Assembly: GCA_016283575.1 (NCBI GenBank)
Contig: JAEEND010000005.1
Coordinates: forward strand, 44,178-108,177
Source of the DNA: Lachnospiraceae bacterium
Lineage (GTDB): Bacteria > Bacillota > Clostridia > Lachnospirales > Lachnospiraceae
Reading direction: 5' to 3'
DNA length: 64,000 nt
Position 1 is the first letter of the stretch. Every line of letters starts with the position of its first letter. Below the pieces are notes generated by a model that was given only the letters and a program-made list of their open reading frames with translations, searched no databases and was not told the DNA's origin. The position numbers and the translations under genes were made by a program. Positions 1-8,408 of the stretch are shown piece by piece.

Positions 1-27
1 ATGGCTAAGGTGTTTAATTATGGATAA
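1..27 (+). CDS. C-terminal tail of an upstream gene (partial)
   Basis: An open frame enters the window at base 1 and stops with TAA at 25-27, overlapping the ylxM start by 8 bases. Only eight codons are visible, too few to identify. In many clostridia the gene before ylxM-ffh is ftsY, so this could be its end, but that is context only. Confidence 0.25.
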   Translation: MAKVFNYG

Positions 28-361
28 AATTATCGAGCGGGGAATGCTCTTTGATTTTTACGGAGAGCTCCTTACGGACCATCAGAAAAACATATACAGC
101 GAGGCTGTTTACAATGACCTTTCCCTTTCGGAATTGTCCGAAGAAACAGGGATTTCACGCCAGGGAATACACGATCTTATAAAAAGATGCGACAGACAGC
201 TTTCGGAATATGAAGATAAATTAAAGCTTATTGAGAAATTTCAAAGCATTAAGAAAAAGCTTAAAGAACTTGAAATTCTGGTGGATGGTGACAATACCGT
301 TGATTCTTCTCTGAAGCTTGAACTTAAAGAGGGATTCAATAAGATAATCGAGGATTTATAA
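20..361 (+). CDS. ylxM: YlxM family DNA-binding protein (SRP-associated HTH protein)
   Basis: A 113-residue sigma-70 region-4-like helix-turn-helix protein. It opens with MDKIIERGMLFDFYGELLT, and an HTH lies at about residues 25-65 (LSLSELSEETGISRQGIHDL). A charged, probably coiled tail follows. YlxM is conserved directly in front of ffh in Firmicutes and Mollicutes and in some species modulates the signal recognition particle. The stop TAA (359-361) directly abuts the ffh ATG, so the two are translationally coupled. AAGG at 7-10 is a reasonable ribosome site for the ATG at 20. Length and position fit the family well. Confidence 0.93.
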   Translation: MDKIIERGMLFDFYGELLTDHQKNIYSEAVYNDLSLSELSEETGISRQGIHDLIKRCDRQLSEYEDKLKLIEKFQSIKKKLKELEILVDGDNTVDSSLKLELKEGFNKIIEDL

Positions 362-1717
362 ATGGCATTTGACAGCTTGTCTGAAAAGCTCCAGAGCGTA
401 TTTAAAAACCTGCGCGGCAAGGGTAAGCTTTCGGAAGAAGATATAAAGGCAGCTTTAAAAGAGATCAAAATGGCTTTGCTTGAAGCCGATGTTAACTTTA
501 AGGTTGTTAAGGAATTTATAAACAACGTATCCGAGAAGGCTTTGGGACAGGAAATCTTAGACGGACTTAATCCCGGCCAGATGATCGTAAAAATAGTTAA
601 TGAAGAACTCACATCTTTAATGGGTTCGGAAGTAACGGAACTTACCTTTAAGCCCGGCAAAGAACTTACGGTTTTCATGCTGTGCGGTCTTCAGGGTGCA
701 GGTAAGACAACAGCTTCTGCCAAGCTTGCTTTAAGATTAAAGCAGAAGAGTAAGAAAACACTTCTTGCTGCCTGTGACGTATACAGACCCGCAGCGATCG
801 AACAGTTAAAGGTAAACGGTAAAAAGGTTGATACTGAGGTTTTTGAAATGGGAACCGATGTCAAGCCTTCTAAGATTGCCAAAGAAGCTTATGATTATGC
901 CGTTAAAAATAATTTTAACGTGCTTATCTTAGATACAGCCGGACGTCTTCATATTGATGAAGATATGATGGCTGAGCTTATAGAGATAAAAGAAAAGGTT
1001 CCGGTATTTAAAACCATTCTGGTTGTGGATGCCATGACCGGTCAGGATGCGGTTAATGTAGCATCCGAATTTAATGAGAAAGTAGGCCTCGACGGAGTTA
1101 TTCTTTCAAAGACCGACGGTGATACCAGAGGCGGTGCGGCCCTTTCCGTTAAGCGTGTTACCGATAAGCCGATTCTTTTCGTATCAAACGGCGAAAAGCT
1201 TGATGAACTTGAAGCTTTTTATCCCGACAGAATGGCCAACAGAATCCTGGGCATGGGAGATGTATTATCCCTCATCGAAAAAGTGGAGGAGGCCAACAAA
1301 GACCGTGACTTATCCAAGGATAAGGAAATGGCTTCCAGAATGAAAAAAGGTAAGTTCGATTTTAACGATTACCTTGAAAGCATTAAGCAGATGCGTAAGC
1401 TGGGTGGTCTTGCATCCATTATGGGAATGCTTCCCGGTATGGGCGGAAAAGCCATGGCTGATTTCGATTCGGATGAATCGGAAAAGAAGATAAAACAGAC
1501 AGAAGCGATCGTTCTCAGCATGACCAAAAAAGAACGTGAAAATCCCAAGCTCATGAATCCTCAGAGAAAACACAGGATCGCCAAGGGCGCGGGAGTTGAT
1601 ATTGCCGATGTCAATCGCTTCATCAAACAGTTCGAGCAGTCACAGAAGATGATGAAGCAGCTTCCCAACATGATGGGCGGCGGATTCAGAGGTAGAAAAG
1701 GCAGATTTCCATTTTAA
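362..1717 (+). CDS. ffh: Signal recognition particle GTPase Ffh (SRP54)
   Basis: A 451-residue SRP54 homologue that binds the 4.5S/scRNA and signal peptides and brings ribosomes to FtsY at the membrane. The N domain is at about 1-90. The G domain carries the P-loop GLQGAGKTT (about 108-116), the [11 protein letters not shown] motif, DTAGR and [11 protein letters not shown]. The methionine-rich M domain from about 300 contains the RNA-binding segment [14 protein letters not shown] and ends in a basic GRKGRFPF tail. The guanine-specificity motif reads SKTD rather than the common TKLD, a mild variant. Length and domain order are normal. It is the second gene of the ribosome/SRP block. Confidence 0.98.
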   Translation: MAFDSLSEKLQSVFKNLRGKGKLSEEDIKAALKEIKMALLEADVNFKVVKEFINNVSEKALGQEILDGLNPGQMIVKIVNEELTSLMGSEVTELTFKPGKELTVFMLCGLQGAGKTTASAKLALRLKQKSKKTLLAACDVYRPAAIEQLKVNGKKVDTEVFEMGTDVKPSKIAKEAYDYAVKNNFNVLILDTAGRLHIDEDMMAELIEIKEKVPVFKTILVVDAMTGQDAVNVASEFNEKVGLDGVILSKTDGDTRGGAALSVKRVTDKPILFVSNGEKLDELEAFYPDRMANRILGMGDVLSLIEKVEEANKDRDLSKDKEMASRMKKGKFDFNDYLESIKQMRKLGGLASIMGMLPGMGGKAMADFDSDESEKKIKQTEAIVLSMTKKERENPKLMNPQRKHRIAKGAGVDIADVNRFIKQFEQSQKMMKQLPNMMGGGFRGRKGRFPF

Positions 1718-1773
1718 TTGAGAACTCGCTTTTTTATATATTATTAAATTTTTTATTTTTGGAGGAAACAAAA

Positions 1774-2019
1774 ATGGCAGTAAAAATCAGATTAACAAGA
1801 ATGGGTCAGAAGAAGGCTCCCTTCTATAGAATCATCGTTGCAGATTCAAGATCACCCAGAGACGGTAAGCTCATCGCTGAAATCGGAACATACGATCCCA
1901 ACGTTGAACCCGCAGCAGTAAAGGTTGATGAAGAAGCAGCTAAGAAGTGGCTTGCTAACGGCGCACAGCCTACAGAAGTTGTTAGCAGACTCTTCAAGAA
2001 TGCCGGAATTACAAAATAA
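1774..2019 (+). CDS. rpsP: 30S ribosomal protein bS16
   Basis: An 81-residue bS16, starting [20 protein letters not shown], a small-subunit protein bound to 16S rRNA. The ATG at 1774 is chosen because GGAGG at 1761-1765 lies at ideal distance; an in-frame TTG at 1759 overlaps that ribosome site and is not credible. The 56-base gap from ffh is AT-rich with no terminator, so readthrough from ffh is likely. A weak extra promoter (TTGAGA at 1718, TTATTA at 1741) is possible but unconvincing. Confidence 0.98.
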   Translation: MAVKIRLTRMGQKKAPFYRIIVADSRSPRDGKLIAEIGTYDPNVEPAAVKVDEEAAKKWLANGAQPTEVVSRLFKNAGITK

Positions 2020-2050
2020 TATCGGATAAAAGCTAATAACGGAGGCAGAT

Positions 2051-2284
2051 ATGAGAGAATTGGTTGAAGTAATCGCAAAAGCTCTTGTTGATAACCCCGA
2101 TGAGATCTATGTTAATGAACGTACAGAGGGTAAGAATGTGATCATTGAATTACATGTTGCCCAGTCTGATATGGGAAAAGTAATCGGCAAACAGGGCAGA
2201 ATTGCAAAGGCAATTCGTGCGGTTGTTAAGGCAGCAAGCTCTAAGGATAAAGACAGCGCCAGAGTTGATGTCGAAATTATATAA
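2051..2284 (+). CDS. khpA: KH-domain RNA-binding protein KhpA (YlqC)
   Basis: A 77-residue single KH-domain protein. The GxxG RNA-binding loop is IGKQGR at about residues 46-51, inside GKVIGKQGRIAKAIRAV. In Firmicutes KhpA pairs with KhpB/Jag and affects cell-wall growth and RNA metabolism. It sits in its usual place between rpsP and rimM. GGAGG at 2041-2045 precedes the ATG. A GC-rich hairpin follows directly after its stop. Confidence 0.96.
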   Translation: MRELVEVIAKALVDNPDEIYVNERTEGKNVIIELHVAQSDMGKVIGKQGRIAKAIRAVVKAASSKDKDSARVDVEII

Positions 2285-2289
2285 TGGTG

Positions 2290-2316
2290 GGGCACCTTTT
2301 TGGTGCCCTGTTTCTT
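2290..2316 (+). terminator. Hairpin between khpA and rimM (weak terminator or attenuator)
   Basis: GGGCACC (2290-2296) pairs perfectly with GGTGCCC (2302-2308) around a T-rich loop, followed by TGTTTCTTT. The interrupted T tract suggests partial termination. The structure ends just before the rimM ribosome site AGGAG at 2321. Confidence 0.55.
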
Positions 2317-2329
2317 TCAAAGGAGAAGA

Positions 2330-2839
2330 ATGGAAGAAGAATTGTTTTCGGTGGGAGTGATAACCAATGCTCACGGTGTTCATGGTGAATTTAAGGTTTA
2401 TCCCACAACAGATGACGCAAAAAGATTTAAGAAGCTTAAAGAAGTGTTGCTTGAAACGAAGACCGGTAATGTATTAAAGCACGTACAGTCCGTTAAATTC
2501 TTTAAGCAGTTTGTAATACTCAAGCTTGAAGGCATTGATGATATGGATACGGCGCTTACTTTTAAACAGAAGCACCTTTTTGTTACCCGTGAAAATGCCG
2601 TTAAATGCGAAAAAGACGAATATTTTATATCCGACCTGATCGGTTTATCCGTATATTCCGATGAGGATGTTCTTTTGGGTGAAATTTCAGAAGTGTACCA
2701 GACCGGTGCCAATGATGTTTATGAAATAAAGAAACAGGATGAAACAACATTCCTTGTTCCCGCCATAAAAGAATGCATATTGAATGTGGATATTGAAAAT
2801 AAAAAGATGGTTATTCATCTGATGGAAGGCTTGATTTAA
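2330..2839 (+). CDS. rimM: 16S rRNA processing protein RimM
   Basis: A 169-residue ribosome maturation factor that binds uS19 and assists 30S head assembly. The N-terminal RimM barrel (FSVGVITNAHGVHGEFKV) is followed by a PRC-barrel-like domain (about residues 95-165, with YFISDLIGL and TFLVPAIKECI). The ATG at 2330 is chosen because AGGAG at 2321-2325 fits; longer in-frame extension begins with TTG inside the preceding hairpin. The stop TAA overlaps the trmD ATG by one base (TAATG), so the two are coupled. Confidence 0.96.
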   Translation: MEEELFSVGVITNAHGVHGEFKVYPTTDDAKRFKKLKEVLLETKTGNVLKHVQSVKFFKQFVILKLEGIDDMDTALTFKQKHLFVTRENAVKCEKDEYFISDLIGLSVYSDEDVLLGEISEVYQTGANDVYEIKKQDETTFLVPAIKECILNVDIENKKMVIHLMEGLI

Positions 2840-3579
2840 TGATTTTTCATGTAATGACCCTTTTCCCCGAGATGATCGAAGGCACTATGAACTGCAGTAT
2901 CATGGGCCGGGCTCTTGAAAAGAATTTAATATCTTTGGATGCCGTTCAGATAAGGGATTATACTCTTGACAGACATAATAAGGTTGACGATTATCCCTAC
3001 GGCGGAGGCGCGGGCATGCTTATGCAGGCGCAGCCCGTTTATGATTGTCACAAAGCCATTCAGGAAAAAATATCAATTGATGGAAGAAAGAAAGCAAGAG
3101 TTGTTTATATGTCCCCCTGGGGAAGGACCTTTGATCAGAAGCTTGCTGAAGAATTTGCAAAAGAAGATGATCTTATTTTCCTATGCGGTCATTATGAGGG
3201 CATAGACCAGAGAGTTTTGGATGAGATAGTTACTGACTATGTATCCCTCGGCGATTTTGTATTAAGCGGAGGCGAATTACCCGCCTGCGTTATGATAGAT
3301 TGTATTTCAAGACTGATACCCGGAGTCTTAAGCAATGACGATTCCGCAGTTACCGAATCATTTTCTTTCGGGCTCCTTGAATACCCGCAGTATTCCCGCC
3401 CCGAAGAATGGAACGGCATTAAGGTGCCGCCTGTTTTGCTCAGCGGTCATCATGAGAACGTTGAAAAATGGCGCCATGAAATGAGCCTTGAGATCACTAA
3501 AAAATACAGGCCCGACATGTATGAAAAATACATGGAAGAGCATCCTGTTGTTACGAAAAAAACGCGACGAAAAAAGTAG
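2839..3579 (+). CDS. trmD: tRNA (guanine-37-N1)-methyltransferase TrmD
   Basis: A 246-residue SPOUT methyltransferase that methylates G37 of tRNAs using S-adenosylmethionine and so prevents frameshifting. Diagnostic segments are DDYPYGGGAGMLMQ, LCGHYEGIDQRV, and the knotted cofactor loop DYVSLGDFVLSGGELP followed by IDCISRLIPGVL. Length is typical. It ends in a basic tail (KKTRRKK). It is translationally coupled to rimM. Confidence 0.98.
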   Translation: MIFHVMTLFPEMIEGTMNCSIMGRALEKNLISLDAVQIRDYTLDRHNKVDDYPYGGGAGMLMQAQPVYDCHKAIQEKISIDGRKKARVVYMSPWGRTFDQKLAEEFAKEDDLIFLCGHYEGIDQRVLDEIVTDYVSLGDFVLSGGELPACVMIDCISRLIPGVLSNDDSAVTESFSFGLLEYPQYSRPEEWNGIKVPPVLLSGHHENVEKWRHEMSLEITKKYRPDMYEKYMEEHPVVTKKTRRKK

Positions 3580-3608
3580 TTGCAGAAACTAAAAACTTGT
3601 GCTAAAAT
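3580..3608 (+). promoter_or_regulatory. Sigma-A-type promoter of rplS
   Basis: The -35 TTGCAG (3580-3585) and -10 TAAAAT (3603-3608) are separated by exactly 17 bases. Transcription would start near 3615 and give a leader of about 67 bases before rplS. Confidence 0.65.
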
Positions 3609-3614
3609 TAGCAC

Positions 3615-3681
3615 GTTGTGAGTACGGGTGGTCCTCTGCTACGTAGTGTATTATGAACATCCGAGATTTAAGGAGGATACT
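3615..3681 (+). promoter_or_regulatory. Structured rplS leader, candidate L19 autoregulatory leader
   Basis: Within the predicted leader CGGGTG (3625-3630) can pair with CATCCG (3658-3663), enclosing a smaller hairpin around CTACGTAG (3639-3646). AAGGAGG lies at 3670-3676. Firmicutes are known to carry an L19 leader RNA here. I can see the pairing and the position but cannot test a covariance model. Confidence 0.4.
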
Positions 3682-4029
3682 ATGAACGACATTATTAAGA
3701 ACATTGAAGCTGCTCAGATGAAGGAAAGCGTTCCTGAATTTAACGTAGGTGATACCGTTAAGGTTTACGCTAAGATCAAGGAAGGCGAAAAGGAAAGAAT
3801 TCAGATTTTCGAAGGCACTGTTTTAAAGAGACAGGGCGGAAGCAACCGTGAAACATTCACAGTAAGAAAGTTATCTAACGGCATCGGTGTTGAAAAGACA
3901 TGGCCTCTTCACTCCCCTAACGTAGACAAGATCGAAGTTGTTCGTAAGGGTAAAGCAAGAAGAGCTAAGTTAAACTACTTAAGAGGACGTATCGGTAAGG
4001 CCGCTAAGGTTAAAGAAATTGTAAGATAG
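3682..4029 (+). CDS. rplS: 50S ribosomal protein bL19
   Basis: A 115-residue bL19 located at the subunit interface of the 50S subunit. It starts [14 protein letters not shown] and contains [16 protein letters not shown] and the C-terminal [17 protein letters not shown]. The ATG at 3682 has a strong GGAGG five bases upstream; an upstream in-frame GTG is rejected. It has its own promoter and is closed by a strong terminator, so it can be transcribed both alone and from the rpsP block. Confidence 0.98.
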   Translation: MNDIIKNIEAAQMKESVPEFNVGDTVKVYAKIKEGEKERIQIFEGTVLKRQGGSNRETFTVRKLSNGIGVEKTWPLHSPNVDKIEVVRKGKARRAKLNYLRGRIGKAAKVKEIVR

Positions 4030-4039
4030 TTTACATTAA

Positions 4040-4064
4040 GGGAGCATTTGATGCTCCCTTTTTT
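4040..4064 (+). terminator. Rho-independent terminator after rplS
   Basis: GGGAGCAT (4040-4047), loop TTG, ATGCTCCC (4051-4058), then six T. A perfect 8-bp stem with a T tract. Confidence 0.93.
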
Positions 4065-4103
4065 GTTCCGTTAAATCCAAAAATCCCATTCATAAGAGAA
4101 AAT

Positions 4104-4135
4104 TTGTTCACTTGTGACCTTCTTTTTGCTATAAT
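4104..4135 (+). promoter_or_regulatory. Extended -10 promoter in front of lepB
   Basis: TGCTATAAT (4127-4135) is a perfect extended -10 (TGn-TATAAT). A weak -35, TTCACT (4107-4112), lies 17 bases upstream. Only six bases separate the -10 from the lepB ATG, so the predicted start site is the A of that ATG at 4142. Confidence 0.75.
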
Positions 4136-4141
4136 TGTTTC

Positions 4142-4726
4142 ATGAGAAAAAAAGGCTTGGATTTCAGGAGAAAAAGACGTAAAAGAATAAACAGGGGCAT
4201 CCTTAAGGAGATTGGCTCCTGGGCTTTTGTAATAGCTGTATCCGTATTTTTGGCATTTGTTATTGTATATACCTTTGGTGTCAGAACCGTGGTATACGGT
4301 AACTCCATGGAGCCGAAGCTTTACGGCGGACAGCAGGTTCTTATCAACAGATTTGTATATGTGATTTCTGACCCTGATTTCGGGGACGTGGTGGCATTCT
4401 TGCCAAACGGTAACGAAAATTCTCATTATTATATCAAAAGAATAATCGGTACCCCCGGTGATACGGTTCAGATAAGGAACGGCTATCTTTATCTTAACGG
4501 CGTAAAACTCAGTGAAGGGGAAGAGTATGATAAAATAGCCGACGCAGGCATTGCGGAAAATGAGATCACTCTCGGTGAGGATGAATATTTTGTCCTGGGT
4601 GACAACAGAAATTTCAGCGAAGATTCCCGTTCCGGAAATGTGGGTGTCGTAAAGAAAAGATATATGTTAGGAAAGGTGTGGTTCCGTATTTCCAAGGACC
4701 TGCAATTCATGGGATTTGTAAGATGA
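4142..4726 (+). CDS. lepB: Signal peptidase I (first of two)
   Basis: A 194-residue type I signal peptidase of the Gram-positive type. A basic cytoplasmic head of about 27 residues precedes one membrane segment (about 29-47), so the active site faces outside. The catalytic Ser is in GNSMEP, the general-base Lys in YYIKRIIGTPGD, and the family box GDNRNFSEDSR is intact. The ATG at 4142 has no ribosome binding site and is six bases from a perfect extended -10; no better in-frame start exists, so the message may be leaderless. The stop overlaps the rbgA start. Confidence 0.95.
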   Translation: MRKKGLDFRRKRRKRINRGILKEIGSWAFVIAVSVFLAFVIVYTFGVRTVVYGNSMEPKLYGGQQVLINRFVYVISDPDFGDVVAFLPNGNENSHYYIKRIIGTPGDTVQIRNGYLYLNGVKLSEGEEYDKIADAGIAENEITLGEDEYFVLGDNRNFSEDSRSGNVGVVKKRYMLGKVWFRISKDLQFMGFVR

Positions 4727-5601
4727 TAGTTCAATGGTATCCCGGGCACATGAATAAGGCCCGGAAAATGATGGAAGAGGATATAAAGCTTGTAGATATG
4801 GTAATTGAGGTTCTTGATGCAAGAGCTCCCATTGCAAGCAGAAATCCGGATATAAAGAAGCTCTCCCGCGGAAAACCCGATCTTATTCTTTTGAATAAGG
4901 CGGATCTTGCCGATGAGAGAGCATCAAAGGAATGGAAAAAATATTTTGAAGATGAGAAAACAAGAGTAGTATTCTTAAATTCAAAGAATAAAGAAGGCCT
5001 AAGAGAAGTGCTTCCCGCGGTGAAAGAGTTAACCCGTGAAAAAACGGAGCGGGATTTAAAGCGCGGTATTAAGAATCAGCCTGTAAGAGCCATGGTAGTG
5101 GGCATTCCCAATGTAGGTAAATCAACTTTCATTAATGCCTTTGCAGGTAAGAATATTGCAAAAACCGGCAATAAACCAGGGGTTACCAAGGGAAAGCAGT
5201 GGATAAAATTAAGTAAGGATTTAGAGCTTCTCGATACGCCGGGAATTCTCTGGCCCAAATTCGAAGATCAGGAAATCGGTAAAAAGCTTGCTTATTTAGG
5301 TTCTATCAATGATGAGATCCTTGTTACGGAAGAACTGGCAGGCGCTTTATTACTTTATTTATTTGAGAATTATGCCGATTTATTAAAAGAGAGATTCGAT
5401 ATTACGGCCGGGGATGTTCTTACCGAATCGGAAGAACAGTTCAGTACCAAAGAATCCAGAATGCTTGATAAAATTGCCATTAAACGCGGCATATTAAAAC
5501 CGGGCGGAGTTCCCGATTATTTTAAAACCTCCGGCATGGTGCTAGATGAATTCAGAAACGGAAAAATCGGAAAAATTACTCTGGAGAGACCCAATGAATA
5601 A
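4723..5601 (+). CDS. rbgA: Ribosome biogenesis GTPase RbgA (YlqF)
   Basis: A 292-residue circularly permuted GTPase that drives late 50S assembly. It begins with the diagnostic IVQWYPGHMNKARKMM. The permuted order is visible: LNKADL (about residue 64-69) comes before the P-loop GIPNVGKST (about 127-135), followed by the G2 and DTPGILWPK. The ATG at 4723 overlaps the lepB stop (ATGA); longer frames upstream lie inside lepB and lose the conserved N-terminus. It sits between two signal peptidase genes in one operon. Confidence 0.96.
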   Translation: MIVQWYPGHMNKARKMMEEDIKLVDMVIEVLDARAPIASRNPDIKKLSRGKPDLILLNKADLADERASKEWKKYFEDEKTRVVFLNSKNKEGLREVLPAVKELTREKTERDLKRGIKNQPVRAMVVGIPNVGKSTFINAFAGKNIAKTGNKPGVTKGKQWIKLSKDLELLDTPGILWPKFEDQEIGKKLAYLGSINDEILVTEELAGALLLYLFENYADLLKERFDITAGDVLTESEEQFSTKESRMLDKIAIKRGILKPGGVPDYFKTSGMVLDEFRNGKIGKITLERPNE

Positions 5602-6133
5602 GAAGCTTAAAGATTTTTTATCAACCAGTTTATATTTATTATGCGTACTTGGTGTATGCCTGCTGATACTTAAATATGTGGGGCAGCGTACCGATGTATA
5701 CGGACGCTCCATGATGCCCACATTACAGGACGGAAACAGCATAATCCTCGATAAGATCACTTATCGTCTTCATGATCCGGAACGCTTTGATATTATAGTA
5801 TTTCCTTTCAGAGATTCTTCCAATAAGAATTATATTAAAAGGATTATCGGATTACCCGGTGAAACGGTTCAGATCGATACTGACGGAAATATCTATATTA
5901 ATGGCGAGATTCTTTCCGAATCCTACGGACGTGAAGTAATGACCAATCCCGGCAGAGCCATTTCTTCAATAACTCTCGGAAGCGACGAATATTTCGTGTT
6001 AGGTGATAACAGAAATGATTCGGAAGACTCGAGATTCACCGAGGTCGGAAATGTAAAAAGGTCCGAAATACTGGGAAGAGCCTGGTTCAGAATCTGGCCC
6101 TTTAACGAGATGGGTTTGGTAAATAAAAAATGA
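5594..6133 (+). CDS. lepB: Signal peptidase I (second of two)
   Basis: A 179-residue paralogue of the signal peptidase at 4142. One membrane segment lies at about residues 10-27. The catalytic Ser is in YGRSMMPTL, the Lys in NYIKRIIGLPGE, and the GDNRNDSEDSR box is intact, so it should be active. The ATG at 5594 has GGAGAG five bases upstream and overlaps the rbgA stop. The two paralogues differ in head length and charge, which may reflect different substrate preferences. Confidence 0.95.
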   Translation: MNKKLKDFLSTSLYLLCVLGVCLLILKYVGQRTDVYGRSMMPTLQDGNSIILDKITYRLHDPERFDIIVFPFRDSSNKNYIKRIIGLPGETVQIDTDGNIYINGEILSESYGREVMTNPGRAISSITLGSDEYFVLGDNRNDSEDSRFTEVGNVKRSEILGRAWFRIWPFNEMGLVNKK

Positions 6134-6792
6134 GCGACACACTTTCCAAAGAAGAAAAGAAGGCTTTAAAGCTTCAAAAAGAAATAGAGAGAACAGAATC
6201 TCTTAAAGTATATGAAAAAGAATATGAAAACCTTGGATTTGTATGCGGTATAGATGAAGTGGGAAGAGGTCCGCTGGCAGGACCTGTTGTAGCCTGCGCC
6301 TGTGTATTGCCTAAGGACAGTAAGATTCTGTATCTTAATGATTCCAAGAAGCTTTCTGAAAAGAAACGAGAAGAATTATATGACGTTATCATGAAAGAAG
6401 CCGTATCTGTAGGCATCGGTATGCGTTCTCCCGAAAGAATAGACGAGATAAACATATTAAATGCCACCTATGAAGCCATGCAGGAGGCAATATCCAAGCT
6501 TTCCGTAACACCGGCGGTTTTATTGAATGATGCGGTTACTATTCCTGGAATCGATAAGAGCATTAAGCAGGTGCCCATAATCAAAGGAGATGCTAAAAGT
6601 GTTTCCATTGCCGCAGCAAGCATTGTTGCCAAAGTAACAAGGGACCGTTTAATGGTTGAATATGATAAAGAATATCCCGAATATAAATTTGCCAAGAACA
6701 AGGGATATGGAACAAAAGACCACATCGATGCCTTGAAGGAAGTCGGGAAATGTCCCATACACAGAGATTCTTTTATTAAAAACTTCGTGTGA
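6130..6792 (+). CDS. rnhB: Ribonuclease HII
   Basis: A 220-residue RNase HII, which nicks RNA in RNA/DNA hybrids and starts ribonucleotide excision repair. The catalytic box GIDEVGRGPLAGPVVA is at about residues 41-56; later motifs are LNDSKKLSEKKRE, ASIVAKVTRD and NKGYGTKDHIDAL. An N-terminal helical extension of about 35 residues is present. It starts by ATGA overlap with lepB. Confidence 0.97.
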   Translation: MSDTLSKEEKKALKLQKEIERTESLKVYEKEYENLGFVCGIDEVGRGPLAGPVVACACVLPKDSKILYLNDSKKLSEKKREELYDVIMKEAVSVGIGMRSPERIDEINILNATYEAMQEAISKLSVTPAVLLNDAVTIPGIDKSIKQVPIIKGDAKSVSIAAASIVAKVTRDRLMVEYDKEYPEYKFAKNKGYGTKDHIDALKEVGKCPIHRDSFIKNFV

Positions 6793-6800
6793 GGTTTTAT

Positions 6801-8408
6801 ATGGATTTATCCTTTTTATCCGGGGCCATGAGCCTGCAGGGAAACAGTGAAATACAGTCCGCAGAAATGAAGGAGGACCAGAGCGTTGCCCTTCTTAAAC
6901 TGCTGTCCGGATTAAATAATGGTGAAACACTGCTTTCAACTGTGATCGGTGAAAAGGATGGCCAGGTTCAGTTAAAGCTTGCGGAAGGCATTGTTATAAA
7001 TGCAAAGCCTGAAAAGAATGTAATGCTCTCACCGGGAAGCAATGTATTCCTGCAGGTGCAGAAGAGAGCTGATAATACCATTGCTTTACGGCCTCTTTAT
7101 CAGAACAATAATCAGGAAAATACTGCCGAGGCGGCTCTTCGTGCCGCAAGTCTTCCGTTAAACGAAAGGGCTCTCGAGCTTGTCGCACGGAAGATGGAGT
7201 ATTTTAATCCCATAGACAGAAATTCCCTTATAGCATCCTACAGAGAAATAAATGAACATCCCGAAGTTCCCGTTAAATATATTGTGGACCTTCAGAATAT
7301 GGGTATCGAACGCACCTCCGAAAACATAAATCAGTATAAGGCCTACATGAACATGGAAAATTCCGTTACCGAGGCCTTTGGTGTTATAGAAGAAACCATG
7401 GTTTCGGAGCTCGCAGATTCTTTTGCAGGTGATGCTGCCGGTGAAAACAGCATTAAGCTTACGGATTCGCTTATTAAATTTGCCGACAATCTTTCTGAAA
7501 CGAACAGTGTCTTTGTTTCACGGGATGAAGTTAATGAATTGATCAATAAAATGGATCTTTCCGGTAAGGAACCTGTAAATTTAAAAGCTTTGTCTGAAGA
7601 AAATCTTAAAGCGGATGCAGGAAATCTTGAAGCTTTATCATTGATTCCGGATGAAGAAAACAATGATACCACCGGAGTTATAAAAACTGATTCCTATGAA
7701 CCGAGGGACGTATTAAAGGCTTTTTTAACGGATATAAAAGAAGCGGCATTAACAGGAAATACCGATAAATTAAGAGATTTGATCAAGGATGAATCGGTTA
7801 CGCGTTTATTTAATAAGACCTTTTCATCACAGTTTTATTTGAATGAAGAAAATATTGATTCCAAGCAGGAAATAAAGGATCTGTACAGACGCATTTATGA
7901 TGGCACCAATAATCTCATTAATGCACTTAATGAATCGGGGATAGAGAATGCAAATCTTCAGGCGCCGGTACATAATCTTTCGGAAAATGTCAATTTCATG
8001 AATGCCTTGAATAATTTCGTGCCCTATGTGCAGATTCCTTTTAATGGCGAAGCAGGACGTGAAAACGGCGAATTATATGTATTTAAGAATAAAAGAGGCT
8101 TATCGGATGCGGGAGGAGCACTAAGCGCCTTTATACATCTTGATATGGATAATCTCGGCCCCACCGATGTATTTGTTTCATTGGCGGGAGAAAAGGTTAC
8201 GACCAATTTTCGCGTTTCCAACGACGAGGTGCTTAATCTTATAGAAGCAAATATCGGATTACTTAATAAACGTCTCAATGAGAGAGGATATTCTTTTGAA
8301 ATGGATATTGCTGTTTCGGAAGAAAAGAAGACTCCCATTGAAACGGTGCTTGATATGGAAAAGGGCAAGGTCCTTTTATCAAATGTGACTTTTGACGCAA
8401 GGGTTTAA
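6801..8408 (+). CDS. YlqG-like protein with FliK-type C-terminal domain
   Basis: A 535-residue protein. The first 430 residues are Asn/Glu/Ser-rich and poorly conserved. The last 100 residues resemble the FliK/hook-length-control C-terminal domain: LDMDNLGPTDVFVSLAGEK, then alternating strands and a helix rich in Leu ending RLNERGYSFEMDI. In Bacillus the equivalent slot between rnhB and the FlhB-like gene holds ylqG. ATG 6801 is preferred because GAGG at 6791-6794 is well placed; a GTG at 6789 is possible. No signal peptide or membrane helix. No other flagellar gene is in the window, so the true role is unknown. Confidence 0.72.
   Translation: MDLSFLSGAMSLQGNSEIQSAEMKEDQSVALLKLLSGLNNGETLLSTVIGEKDGQVQLKLAEGIVINAKPEKNVMLSPGSNVFLQVQKRADNTIALRPLYQNNNQENTAEAALRAASLPLNERALELVARKMEYFNPIDRNSLIASYREINEHPEVPVKYIVDLQNMGIERTSENINQYKAYMNMENSVTEAFGVIEETMVSELADSFAGDAAGENSIKLTDSLIKFADNLSETNSVFVSRDEVNELINKMDLSGKEPVNLKALSEENLKADAGNLEALSLIPDEENNDTTGVIKTDSYEPRDVLKAFLTDIKEAALTGNTDKLRDLIKDESVTRLFNKTFSSQFYLNEENIDSKQEIKDLYRRIYDGTNNLINALNESGIENANLQAPVHNLSENVNFMNALNNFVPYVQIPFNGEAGRENGELYVFKNKRGLSDAGGALSAFIHLDMDNLGPTDVFVSLAGEKVTTNFRVSNDEVLNLIEANIGLLNKRLNERGYSFEMDIAVSEEKKTPIETVLDMEKGKVLLSNVTFDARV

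Noticed and set aside
1759..1773. TTG start for rpsP
   Set aside because: It overlaps the GGAGG ribosome site; ATG at 1774 fits the family.
2300..2329. Upstream TTG start for rimM
   Set aside because: It lies within the terminator-like hairpin; ATG 2330 has a good ribosome site.
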